From the NCBI GenBank assembly GCA_016794465.1, contig JAEUKA010000067.1:1-38140 (forward strand): a DNA stretch of 38,140 nucleotides, given 5' to 3'. Of this stretch, positions 24,099 through 31,187 are shown piece after piece (position 1 is the stretch's first letter; every line of letters starts with the position of its first letter). Source of the stretch: Myxococcales bacterium (GTDB taxonomy: Bacteria; Myxococcota_A; Polyangia; Palsa-1104; JAEUJZ01). The notes under the pieces were generated by a model. It was not told where the DNA came from. It did no database searches and saw only the letters and a list, made by a program, of their open reading frames with translations. Position numbers and translations under genes: made by a program.

Positions 24099-25705
24099 GC
24101 CAGCGGGAAGAGTCAACGCAGCGCTTCCTCGCCGAGGTCGGGACAGAGCTTGCCGCTTGTCCAGAGATCCTGCTCGAGTTTTCGATCCGGCTGCGACCGC
24201 AGCATATCGACACGAGTGGCCGGCTGACCTGCTGGCTGTGTGGGAATACGTCCGCTGACTTTGAGTCGATGAATCGACTGCTGACCCGGCTCGCGGCCCC
24301 GCTTCAGGTCCAGCGTGCGCAGCTGAGTGCAAAAGATCCGCTGCGGCAGGGAATCTCGATCTCTGTGGAACCGGAAGGAATCGAGCTGCGGCTGTATCTG
24401 CATGGTCGCCAGCCGGACACCGGCGCGGACACCTACGAAGCGTGGCGCTGGCGTACCGGGTCCGATCCACTGCGTACACAGTATTCGTTTCACTACTTTC
24501 CAGAGACGGCCACCGGGCTGCGACCGCTGGATCTCTGCGTGGCCGCGCTTCGCCCTCCGCTCACGACGCTGCTAGCCGAGGAACGACTTCAGCAGTGCTC
24601 CGGATTTTGGCTGCGCGAAGATCCAAACGGACAGCTTGAAAAGCTCGATCTCGCATTCCCATGGAGTCCGCCCGCAGAGTCCCTTCTCGGGTTACACAGG
24701 GTCGCTGCTTCACTGGCCATCCCGATGGATGAGCGCTGGCGACACGTGCCGGTGCGTCATGTCTCATTCCCAATCGGGGACGCGCGGCCTTCTGTCACGT
24801 TGTATGCGTCGGCACCACACAGCGGTGCTTGGCCCAAAACAGAGTCCGCACTTCAGGAACGGGTGTGTAGCAGCGCCCGCGTCAGCAACCGAGCGATCGA
24901 GCAGCAGCTCTTTGGCAGGCTTCCGGACCCCGCAACCACTCCCCCACAAGAGCAGCGCAACGATCACTTTTACGACGGCGAGATCGCCACCTGGCGCCAG
25001 ATCTTGGGACCAGAGCTTCACTATCACTTCGGAATCTTTGATGATCCAGCGCAGCCTGCGGACTCTTCCCAAATGGATGAAGCGCTGCGCCGCGCAGTCA
25101 TCGAGCTGTATCCCTTCCTTCCTGCGGGCCAGCGTATCTACGATGTTGGCTGCGGCTGGGGTGGTCCGCTGGCGATGTGGTCCCGCGATCTCGGCTGTCC
25201 GAGCCTGGGAATTACCAACAGCCGCACCCAGTTTCGGTACGCCACCGCGCGGGGCCTGCCGGTGCGCTGGGGTGATGCCGAGCAGACGCTGCCACCGGGT
25301 CGCTTTGCCTGCGCCGTGCTGCTGGAATCGCTCAGCCACATTCGCAACAAGGAGCGTCTGCTGCGGGTCCTCCGGCTCTTTTCCGACCGACTGGTGATGC
25401 GCGTCAACTGTCAGGATGCTGCGCCGCCCGGATCTGCGTTTGGTGGCTCCATGCAGATGATCAGCTCGACCCAGCTGCGACAGATTCTGGATGCGAGCGG
25501 CTGGCGAGTCCGGCACTTCGTTGATCGCCGTCTGGCAACCCTTCCTTCGATCGCGGTCTGGCGGCGCCAAGTCGAGCAGATTCCCATCGAGCGCGATCTG
25601 CAAGATCCACATCTGGCCGCGCTGCGAACGTGGACGGCCAGAGTCCTGCGCTTTCCCATGGAGTGGGCGCGCAACAATCCTCTCATCGAAGTCATGGCCG
25701 ATTGA
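24092..25705 (+). CDS. SAM-dependent methyltransferase with unknown N-terminal domain
   Basis: 537 residues; GTG 24092 or GTG 24095 is the start, either overlapping the giant gene's stop, so the two are coupled. Residues 1-290 are unrecognised alpha/beta sequence with repeated RLYLHG and FHYFPE strands. Residues about 300-500 form a class I methyltransferase: motif I IYDVGCGWGG near 347-356, LGITNSRTQF as the adenosine-ribose region, CAVLLESLSHI as motif IV, and a closing beta pair. The DVGCGWGG and ESLSHI motifs resemble the cyclopropane-synthase/sarcosine or natural-product methyltransferase branch, where HYHFGIFDD before motif I is a common approach. Substrate unknown; the genomic link suggests the giant protein or a small molecule recognised by this locus. 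Confidence 0.8.
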   Translation: MVSQREESTQRFLAEVGTELAACPEILLEFSIRLRPQHIDTSGRLTCWLCGNTSADFESMNRLLTRLAAPLQVQRAQLSAKDPLRQGISISVEPEGIELRLYLHGRQPDTGADTYEAWRWRTGSDPLRTQYSFHYFPETATGLRPLDLCVAALRPPLTTLLAEERLQQCSGFWLREDPNGQLEKLDLAFPWSPPAESLLGLHRVAASLAIPMDERWRHVPVRHVSFPIGDARPSVTLYASAPHSGAWPKTESALQERVCSSARVSNRAIEQQLFGRLPDPATTPPQEQRNDHFYDGEIATWRQILGPELHYHFGIFDDPAQPADSSQMDEALRRAVIELYPFLPAGQRIYDVGCGWGGPLAMWSRDLGCPSLGITNSRTQFRYATARGLPVRWGDAEQTLPPGRFACAVLLESLSHIRNKERLLRVLRLFSDRLVMRVNCQDAAPPGSAFGGSMQMISSTQLRQILDASGWRVRHFVDRRLATLPSIAVWRRQVEQIPIERDLQDPHLAALRTWTARVLRFPMEWARNNPLIEVMAD

Positions 25706-25740
25706 GCTCCGGCTCCGCGAGCTGAAGCCGAGGTTTATCT

Positions 25741-25766
25741 CTGGGGAGCAGTCAAGCGTTCCCCAG
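25741..25766. terminator. Hairpin between methyltransferase and kinase remnant
   Basis: CTGGGGA (25741-25747) and TCCCCAG (25760-25766) form a perfect 7-bp stem with a 12-nt loop between two convergent genes. The downstream sequence on the plus strand is ATTTCTCTCTC, only moderately T-rich, so an efficient intrinsic terminator is uncertain; it could serve both directions. Confidence 0.45.
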
Positions 25767-25828
25767 ATTTCTCTCTCAAAACCGGAACTCCCAAAGCACC
25801 TTCTCGATGGAAATGCGCTTATCAGGCT
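25767..25828 (-). repeat. Diverged copy of the 9133-9195 segment
   Basis: ATTTCTCTCTC, then an AAAxCxGGAA.TC core, TTCTCGA and CTTATCAGGCT align in order with 9133-9195 (ATTTCTCTCTC...TTTCTCGA...CTTATCAGGCT), with small gaps. The coding reading on the minus strand gives PDK...EK..L..F in both places. In this copy a 1-nt loss relative to the other puts a TGA into frame. Confidence 0.55.
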
Positions 25829-26372
25829 TAATATCGCGATGGATGATTCCGGCGTCGTGGGCTACTTTTAGCGCGGCACAGCAGTCGGCAATGATGCGTG
25901 TCGCGACTACCCAGTAGTACGGGCCTCTCTGCTTAAGGTGTTGTCCAGCACTTCCCGGAGAGAGCAGCTCCATCACGATGTAACACTCGCGTTCCTCACG
26001 CGATACATCGTGGATGGCAATGATATTGGGGTGATTGAGCCGACCCGCCACCTGGGCTTCACGCATGAACCGCTCAATGGCGGCGGGCTTGTGAAGAAAC
26101 ATACTAGACAGGAACTTGACCGCCACCGGTCGCTTCATGACCAGATCGTCGGCTTGGTAGACCACTGCCATGCCACCGTTGCCGAGTCGCTTGGTGATGC
26201 GATATTTGCCGAAGGTCTTACCGAGATACTCGTCTCCTGCGTCGGAAGACGAAGGGGGCTTGACTCCGCCGGCGTTGGTATCGCTTGCCCCAAGAGACGC
26301 CTCAGCGGTACCACGGTCGGCTGGCTTCTGTTTCACCGGCTGTGGATCGCTGTGAAGCGGCTTTCTGGCCAT
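25776..26372 (-). pseudogene. Ser/Thr protein kinase truncated at the catalytic loop
   Basis: 198 residues. After a basic/Ser-rich N-terminus of about 50 residues, the N-lobe is intact: GNGGMAVVYQA glycine loop, AVKFL lysine, FMREAQVAG helix C glutamate, MELLSPGSAG hinge, AHDAGIIHRDIKP catalytic loop. The frame then diverges immediately after HRDIKPD, reading KRISIEKVLWEFRF and stopping. The Asn of the loop, DFG, activation segment and entire C-lobe are absent, as is the usual transmembrane/sensor half of bacterial PknB-type kinases (400-800 residues). Catalysis is therefore not expected. It is a remnant, or possibly a stand-alone N-lobe regulator. No ribosome site is evident before the ATG. 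The break coincides with the duplicated tail segment and lies beside a serine recombinase gene. Confidence 0.75.
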
Positions 26373-26450
26373 TGATAGCGATTATCGACAATTCTCGGTC
26401 AAAGAGTCCACTGCTGTCGCTGCTTTCTCGCGTCCCGGTCGATTCTAATC

Positions 26451-26465
26451 ACTGGAAATTCCAGT
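26451..26465. promoter_or_regulatory. 15-bp near-perfect palindrome upstream of recombinase
   Basis: ACTGGAA-A-TTCCAGT: two 7-bp arms around one base. It lies in the 267-bp AT-rich gap (26373-26639) between the kinase remnant and the recombinase gene. An operator for a dimeric repressor or part of a recombination site are both possible. A second, AT-only palindrome (ATATTTAAATAT) lies at 26516-26527, and GT-rich runs fill 26471-26600; nothing else in the gap is recognisable. Confidence 0.45.
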
Positions 26466-26601
26466 ACTCCCACTTGTGTGTAGATGGTGCTAGTGTGTGG
26501 CTATGTGGCTTTTCTATATTTAAATATTATAAGTGTGTGTGTTGAATAACTATATCCTACAGTGTGGGTAAGTAAGAATTGTGTGCCTTAATCAGAATCG
26601 G

Positions 26602-26631
26602 TTCGCACAAGTGTTTGATTCTATGTATAAT
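26602..26631 (+). promoter_or_regulatory. Promoter for the serine recombinase, possibly leaderless
   Basis: TATAAT at 26626-26631 is a perfect -10; TTCGCA at 26602-26607 is a weak -35 with an 18-bp spacer. Transcription would start about 26638, essentially at the ATG (26640), and no Shine-Dalgarno sequence is seen, so the mRNA is predicted to be leaderless. Confidence 0.5.
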
Positions 26632-26639
26632 CGTAAATT

Positions 26640-27773
26640 ATGCGTCGAGCTGTGGGTTATGTGCGTGTTTCTACCGATATGCAAGCGGCCGATGGACTTT
26701 CTCTCGATGCGCAGACAGCGGCCATCGAACAGTACTGTGCTGCGCACGGGTATACGCTGCTCAAGATCTGCAAAGATGTGATCTCGGGAGGCAAAGATCA
26801 GCGGCCTGGCTTGCAGACTGCGCTCGATCTGCTTGCAGGCTCTGCGGACATCCTGATCGTCCTGAAATTTGATCGACTGAGTCGTTCGATCAAACACTTC
26901 TGCGAGCTCTACGAGCGCTACTTCAAAGACGGACGGAAGGAGCTGGTGGCGATTCGGGAGTCGATCAAGCTGGACTCCTCTTTGGGACGGGCTTTGGTGA
27001 GCATTCTGCTGGTATTCGCGCAGATGGAACGGGAAGCCACCGGAGAGCGGACCAGGGAAGCGATTCGTCACCTGCGCAGTCGGGGTTATCACTTCGGGAA
27101 GGTTCCGTACGGAATGCGGGCGACGCAAGCTCCAGACAATCCGCGCTTCCGCATCTTGGTAGAGGAGCCCTCTGAACAGGCAGTACTCCTGATGCTGCGG
27201 GAGTGGAATACATCGGGGGTGAGCATCTCGGAGATGGCGTCGCGACTGAATGCAGATGGAGTCAAGCCGCCACAGGGAGAGAAGTGGACCAAGAGCCTGA
27301 TCTACAACCTCCGCTTGCGGCTCAGCTGGCACAAGCCACGACCTCACAATCCACGGCCACACTCTGATACCGAGCTGAAGGAGCGCATCCTCGATCTCCA
27401 CAGTGGCGGACATACTCCCAAGCAGATTGCCGTGCTCCTCAACGAACAGAACTTCGTGCCACTGAAGGGAGCCAAGTTTACCGAGCGGGGTGTGCGCGGA
27501 CTGATTGCACGCTGCGAGGAAGCGAAGCACCTGACTCCCAAGAAGTTCTTAGAGAACATGCTAGAGCGACTGCGCCGTGAGCATGAGCTGCGCATTCCCG
27601 ATGAGCCCTGGCAGAGGCCGGGATTCCCGAAGCTGGCGCGGTTCCTGATGGAGGCCGGCTACGTGACTCCCAAAGGACATACACACTGGTGGCCAGCCCA
27701 GGTGCAACAGCTCCTAGATGGGCGCTTCGATCAGTACTACACCAGAGGAAAACTGCCCGCATCGGCAGCGTAA
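26640..27773 (+). CDS. Large serine recombinase (resolvase/invertase family)
   Basis: 377 residues. The N-terminal catalytic domain is typical: GYVRVSTDMQ with the nucleophile Ser11 and Arg9, LSLDAQTAAIEQYC, ILIVLKFDRLSRS and LVSILLVFAQMERE. A recombinase DNA-binding domain follows (GVSISEMASRLNADGVKPP with a helix-turn-helix-like repeat), then a basic C-terminus. It lacks the long zinc-ribbon/coiled-coil end of large phage integrases (usually 450-600 residues), so it is nearer to mid-size transposon or excision recombinases. It lies between the truncated kinase and ordinary chromosomal genes and could have caused the local rearrangement. No terminal attachment repeats were identified. Confidence 0.9.
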   Translation: MRRAVGYVRVSTDMQAADGLSLDAQTAAIEQYCAAHGYTLLKICKDVISGGKDQRPGLQTALDLLAGSADILIVLKFDRLSRSIKHFCELYERYFKDGRKELVAIRESIKLDSSLGRALVSILLVFAQMEREATGERTREAIRHLRSRGYHFGKVPYGMRATQAPDNPRFRILVEEPSEQAVLLMLREWNTSGVSISEMASRLNADGVKPPQGEKWTKSLIYNLRLRLSWHKPRPHNPRPHSDTELKERILDLHSGGHTPKQIAVLLNEQNFVPLKGAKFTERGVRGLIARCEEAKHLTPKKFLENMLERLRREHELRIPDEPWQRPGFPKLARFLMEAGYVTPKGHTHWWPAQVQQLLDGRFDQYYTRGKLPASAA

Positions 27774-27780
27774 CTTCTGC

Positions 27781-27799
27781 CGAGCTGACTGTTAGCTCG
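27781..27799. terminator. Short hairpin at convergent gene ends
   Basis: CGAGCT (27781-27786) and AGCTCG (27794-27799) pair around GACTGTT, between the recombinase stop and overlapping the end of the GST gene. No T-tract; weak candidate. Confidence 0.25.
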
Positions 27800-28421
27800 C
27801 GCGCTGGGACAGGCGACTTCCCTTGTATCCATCGCGTGCAGTCACTGCGGCGAACCAGCGGCTGATGTGAGCGTACTCACTGGTATCCATTCCGCCCCAC
27901 TGCGACAGAAAGACAGACTCTGCTACTGCAATGTCGGCGACGGAAAAGCTGCTGCCGCCAAGGTACGGTTGCTTCGCCAGCACCCTGTCCAGAATCTTGA
28001 GCGGTACCTGCGCATCGGCGTGTGACTTGGTGAGTGCGGCCTCATCCAGTGGCTGACCCATCATGGGAAACAGAATCTTCACGTACCAAGGACGCGACAG
28101 CGGACCATGTCCTTCCGACGCGCTCCATACCAACCACTGCACAGTCTGCCAGCGCTCCTTCACGCTCTCTCCAATGAGCCTTCCCTTGCCGTATGTCTCG
28201 GCCAAGTAGAGCAGGATCGCGTTGGACTCGAAGATGGCAAGATCTCCATCCACCAGCGTCGGAGTCTTGGCTCCTGGATTGAGCGCAAGATAGTCTGGAC
28301 TGTGTTGCGCGCCCGTCATCAGATCGATCACGATCAGCTCATACGGCAGACCGAGTTCAATGAGCGCCGACTGAACCTTGCGCGTGTGAGCAGACAGCGT
28401 CATTCCATACAGCTTGATCAT
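27792..28421 (-). CDS. Glutathione S-transferase family protein
   Basis: 209 residues from ATG 28421, which follows GGAGGGGGGACTCACG; an in-frame start at 28457 lacks a site. The N-terminal thioredoxin fold begins KLYGMTLSAHTRKVQSALIELGLPYE, with the usual cis-proline region (GAKTPTLVDGD) and the glutathione-contacting ESNAILLYLAE. The C-terminal helical domain carries FSVADIAVAESVF, the conserved N-capping/hydrophobic staple motif. Length is normal for the family. The catalytic Ser/Cys is likely Ser8 or the neighbouring Thr. Probable role: conjugation or reduction of electrophiles in the cytoplasm. Ordinary chromosomal gene; it lies 73 nt after the metalloprotease gene on the same strand. 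Confidence 0.9.
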   Translation of the reverse strand: MIKLYGMTLSAHTRKVQSALIELGLPYELIVIDLMTGAQHSPDYLALNPGAKTPTLVDGDLAIFESNAILLYLAETYGKGRLIGESVKERWQTVQWLVWSASEGHGPLSRPWYVKILFPMMGQPLDEAALTKSHADAQVPLKILDRVLAKQPYLGGSSFSVADIAVAESVFLSQWGGMDTSEYAHISRWFAAVTARDGYKGSRLSQRAS

Positions 28422-28494
28422 CGTGAGTCCCCCCTCCAGCACGTGTTGCGATGTCACTTATCGAAGCGGAGAGCGTATCACGAAACGTTGGCCG

Positions 28495-29487
28495 CTAGGA
28501 GCGACGTTGCTTGCGGCTCCCTGCGCGTATCAGCAGTCCAAGCGGCAGACAGAGTGTCAAAAGCAGTGTCCAAAGGTACGGGCGTGGAAGCGGAGCGGGC
28601 GCAGTGGATGCAATCGCGCACCCCTTTGCAGCTGCCGGCCAGGTGCAAAGCTGTGGATCTGCAGAAGCAGGATGAGCGGCGATCACACCGCTCAGATCAT
28701 CCGCAGTAGGAGTCCGACGGGAATAGTCTCCAGCGACGGAAGATGGGTACATTGCGGCTTCATAAGCAGTCTCGGCATTCTGGGAAGAGAGTCGCTTCGT
28801 ATCCAGATCGGAACAGCTTACGACAGTTGCTCCGGTGTGGTCGGTTTGACAGTCTGGTGACGCGCCGGAGTTGAGGTTGCACGTGTGATCAAGTCCTTGC
28901 ACATGACCAAGCTCATGCGTCAGCACATTCCACAGATCAACAGGTGATCGGCGATCGGAGGTAGGAAGCGGCTGCGTACCATCGACGAAGCGGAATCCTA
29001 CCGCGTTCAGATCAATGTCTGTGTCGACGATCTGACCGTCGAGATCGGGCTCATTTGGCTTGTTGAAAAATGACACCGTGGTCACGGCCGTTGCGGAAGG
29101 ATCAAAGCACAGTGGGCTGGAGTTGGCGTCTTTGGCTGGACGACACCAGCGCTCGAAACGGAACTTCAACCATCCCAGTCTGTCGGTCTGGCTGGCCTCG
29201 CGGCTGTCTGTTTTCGGCAAGTAGTAGATGCGCAGAAAGCTCGAGGGAGGGAGCCGATCATTCCAGCTAGAGATCGCCCCCTGTATCGCGTGCTCGACGG
29301 CATCAGCGGGCATGTCATCGCGGGCCAGCTCTGCATCGGACTGTAGGAAGATACAGGTCTGCGCCCAGCGGAGCGGTCGACAAGTGACCTTGGTCCGCGT
29401 CCGTACATAGCCCGGAGCGCGCGCAGGCGTACCCATCCCTACAGCAACCACCACAGCGAAGAGCCAAGCGCGGATCACAGGACGCAT
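28495..29487 (-). CDS. Secreted matrixin-like metalloprotease with C-terminal membrane tail
   Basis: 330 residues. A signal peptide (MRPVIRAWLFAVVVAVGMGTPARA) leads to a beta/alpha catalytic domain with the zinc site LTHELGHVQGLDH near residues 190-200, the HExxHxxGxxH of metzincins. Asp-rich strands before it (VDTDIDLN) are typical of calcium-bound M10 peptidases, and AAMYPS after it supplies the Met-turn. The end has a Pro-rich linker (APAPLPRP), one hydrophobic segment (LWTLLLTLCLPLGLLI) and an Arg/Lys tail (RAGSRKQRRS), the plan of cell-surface sorting tails such as MYXO-CTERM. Several cysteines suggest disulphides. Function: probable surface or released endopeptidase. Confidence 0.85.
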   Translation of the reverse strand: MRPVIRAWLFAVVVAVGMGTPARAPGYVRTRTKVTCRPLRWAQTCIFLQSDAELARDDMPADAVEHAIQGAISSWNDRLPPSSFLRIYYLPKTDSREASQTDRLGWLKFRFERWCRPAKDANSSPLCFDPSATAVTTVSFFNKPNEPDLDGQIVDTDIDLNAVGFRFVDGTQPLPTSDRRSPVDLWNVLTHELGHVQGLDHTCNLNSGASPDCQTDHTGATVVSCSDLDTKRLSSQNAETAYEAAMYPSSVAGDYSRRTPTADDLSGVIAAHPASADPQLCTWPAAAKGCAIASTAPAPLPRPYLWTLLLTLCLPLGLLIRAGSRKQRRS

Positions 29488-29531
29488 GAGGTACTCATGA
29501 TGTTACGGCATTCGTGATAACTTTTTGATGG

Positions 29532-30125
29532 ATGTTGATTTCGTGGGTGTCCCTGCTTGGAATCTTGCTGGCTGCGACGGTCGGGCTGACCGATCCAGAG
29601 CTACAGGCTGTGCTGCGTGGTGAGATTCCTACTCGAACAGAGTCCTTTGTAAGTGACAGCGGGAAGTCAGCCGGGCGCGGGATTGGCGCGGTCGTGATCG
29701 ATCGTCCGCTTGCGGAAGTGTGGTCCGTGCTATGTCGCTATGAAGACAAGGCAGAGTACATGCCGCGCGTCGAGAAAGTCGTCATTTTGGATGCAAAGCC
29801 AGATCGACTGCGGGTGCGGATGCAGGTCGATGCTTCGGTCACGACGGCTCGCTACACTGCATTTTTTCAGCTTGATGAAGCGGCACATGCCATCCGCTGG
29901 ACACTTGATAAGAGTGCTCCGGACAACACCATTGTCGACACCATCGGCAGCTATGAGCTGCATCCAGTCAGTGCCGAACGCACCCTGCTCTTGTACCGGA
30001 CTTGGGTGGACACTGGTCGATCGATTCCGCGCTTTGTGCATGACTACATGTCACGCCGATCGATTCCTAACTTGCTGCGGGCGATCAAGAAGCGCGTCGA
30101 GAGCGGTGGAACTTGGCGAAAGTAA
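29532..30125 (+). CDS. SRPBCC-superfamily (START-like) protein, probably exported
   Basis: 197 residues. A short hydrophobic N-terminus (MLISWVSLLGILLAATVG) looks like a signal or anchor. From about residue 50 the pattern is that of SRPBCC/START-like ligand-binding folds: GAVVIDRPLAEVWSVLCRYEDKAEYMPRVEKVVIL, then antiparallel strands and a long C-terminal helix (IPNLLRAIKKRVESGG). This family binds lipids or hydrophobic molecules or acts as cyclase/hydrolase; no catalytic residues point to a specific activity. It starts 44 bp from the divergent metalloprotease gene, whose start is at 29487, so both are expressed from that short spacer. Confidence 0.75.
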   Translation: MLISWVSLLGILLAATVGLTDPELQAVLRGEIPTRTESFVSDSGKSAGRGIGAVVIDRPLAEVWSVLCRYEDKAEYMPRVEKVVILDAKPDRLRVRMQVDASVTTARYTAFFQLDEAAHAIRWTLDKSAPDNTIVDTIGSYELHPVSAERTLLLYRTWVDTGRSIPRFVHDYMSRRSIPNLLRAIKKRVESGGTWRK

Positions 30126-30167
30126 CTTCCCTTCGGTCGGGGGCTGCGGCACAGTCCCTGCGTGCCC

Positions 30168-31187
30168 ATGCAAGACTTCTTCTCGCTGACTCCTGATGCT
30201 GTGCTTGGTGCGGTGGAGCAAGCGCTTGATCCAAGCGGACAGGTTCGTGCCACTGGCCGCTGCTTCGCGCATGCGAGCATGGAAAATCGTGTCTATGAGA
30301 TCGAGCTAGAGGAGCCCCTGCCGCAGCTTGGCAACCGCATCATCGCCAAGTTTTATCGTCCGGGCCGCTGGTCAGAAGCAGCGCTGTGGGAAGAGCACTC
30401 CTTTTTGCGCGAGCTGGCGGAGGCAGAGGTTCCTGTGGTGGCTCCGATCGAGCTTGCGGGTGCGGATCGCAGTACCCTACATAAGACAGATTTTGGAGTA
30501 TTCTTTTCGATCTTTCCCAAGGCCTCTGGACGCGTTCAGGAAGAGCTGTCCGATGAACAGCTGCTGCAAGTAGGACGACTGCTGGCACGGCTTCACAACG
30601 TCGGAGCCAGCCGCCCGGCGCCTCATCGGCCACGCCTGATTCCCAATGACTATCTGGAGCCTGCGCTGGCCCATCTTTCGGCAAGTGGACTGATCGATCC
30701 GCAGCTACAGAGTCGTTACGAGCGAGCCGTGCGTACGCTGATGGCGCTGGCCACACCGCTGTGGGATTCCCTGCCGCTGCATCGTGTGCACGGTGACTGT
30801 CACGGCGGCAATCTGCTGTGGCAAGCCAGCGGTCCGGTGTTCCTGGACTTTGATGACTTGATGATGGCACCAGCCGTGCAGGATCTGTGGATGGTGATCC
30901 GTGGTCGCGACCGGGATGCGCAGCAGCAGAGACAGACAATCTTGGAAGGCTATGAGCAGCTCCGCTCGTTTGATCATCGATCGCTGCGGTTGATCGAAGC
31001 GCTGCGGGGTCTGCGCATGGTTCACTATGCAGGCTGGGTGGCGCGTCGCTACGCTGATCCGATCTTTCAGCGCACGTTTCCGGACTTCCCAAGCCATTCC
31101 CACTGGGCCGATGAGACAGCCGGAATCGAGGAGCAGATCGCTCTGTTGCAGACCAGTCTTATGGAGCAGTCATGTCACGTGTTTTAG
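30168..31187 (+). CDS. srkA: Stress response kinase A (YihE/SrkA-like)
   Basis: 339 residues from ATG 30168 (a GTG lies two codons upstream). It follows E. coli SrkA closely in order: FFSLTPDAVLGAVEQ, ENRVYEIELEE, IIAKFYRPGRWSEAALWEEH with the ATP-site Lys, PVVAPIELAG, HRVHGDCHGGNLLW as the catalytic loop (Asp near 210), and FLDFDDLMMAPAVQDLWM as the metal-binding motif. The family is a cytoplasmic HPK/APH-type kinase that protects against stress, including MazF-linked death in E. coli. The next gene, tesB-like, overlaps its end by 16 nt and is probably co-transcribed. Confidence 0.92.
   Translation: MQDFFSLTPDAVLGAVEQALDPSGQVRATGRCFAHASMENRVYEIELEEPLPQLGNRIIAKFYRPGRWSEAALWEEHSFLRELAEAEVPVVAPIELAGADRSTLHKTDFGVFFSIFPKASGRVQEELSDEQLLQVGRLLARLHNVGASRPAPHRPRLIPNDYLEPALAHLSASGLIDPQLQSRYERAVRTLMALATPLWDSLPLHRVHGDCHGGNLLWQASGPVFLDFDDLMMAPAVQDLWMVIRGRDRDAQQQRQTILEGYEQLRSFDHRSLRLIEALRGLRMVHYAGWVARRYADPIFQRTFPDFPSHSHWADETAGIEEQIALLQTSLMEQSCHVF

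Noticed and set aside
26592..27530. Minus-strand open frame of 312 codons
   Set aside because: Antisense to the serine recombinase, which has full catalytic motifs; the antisense product has none.
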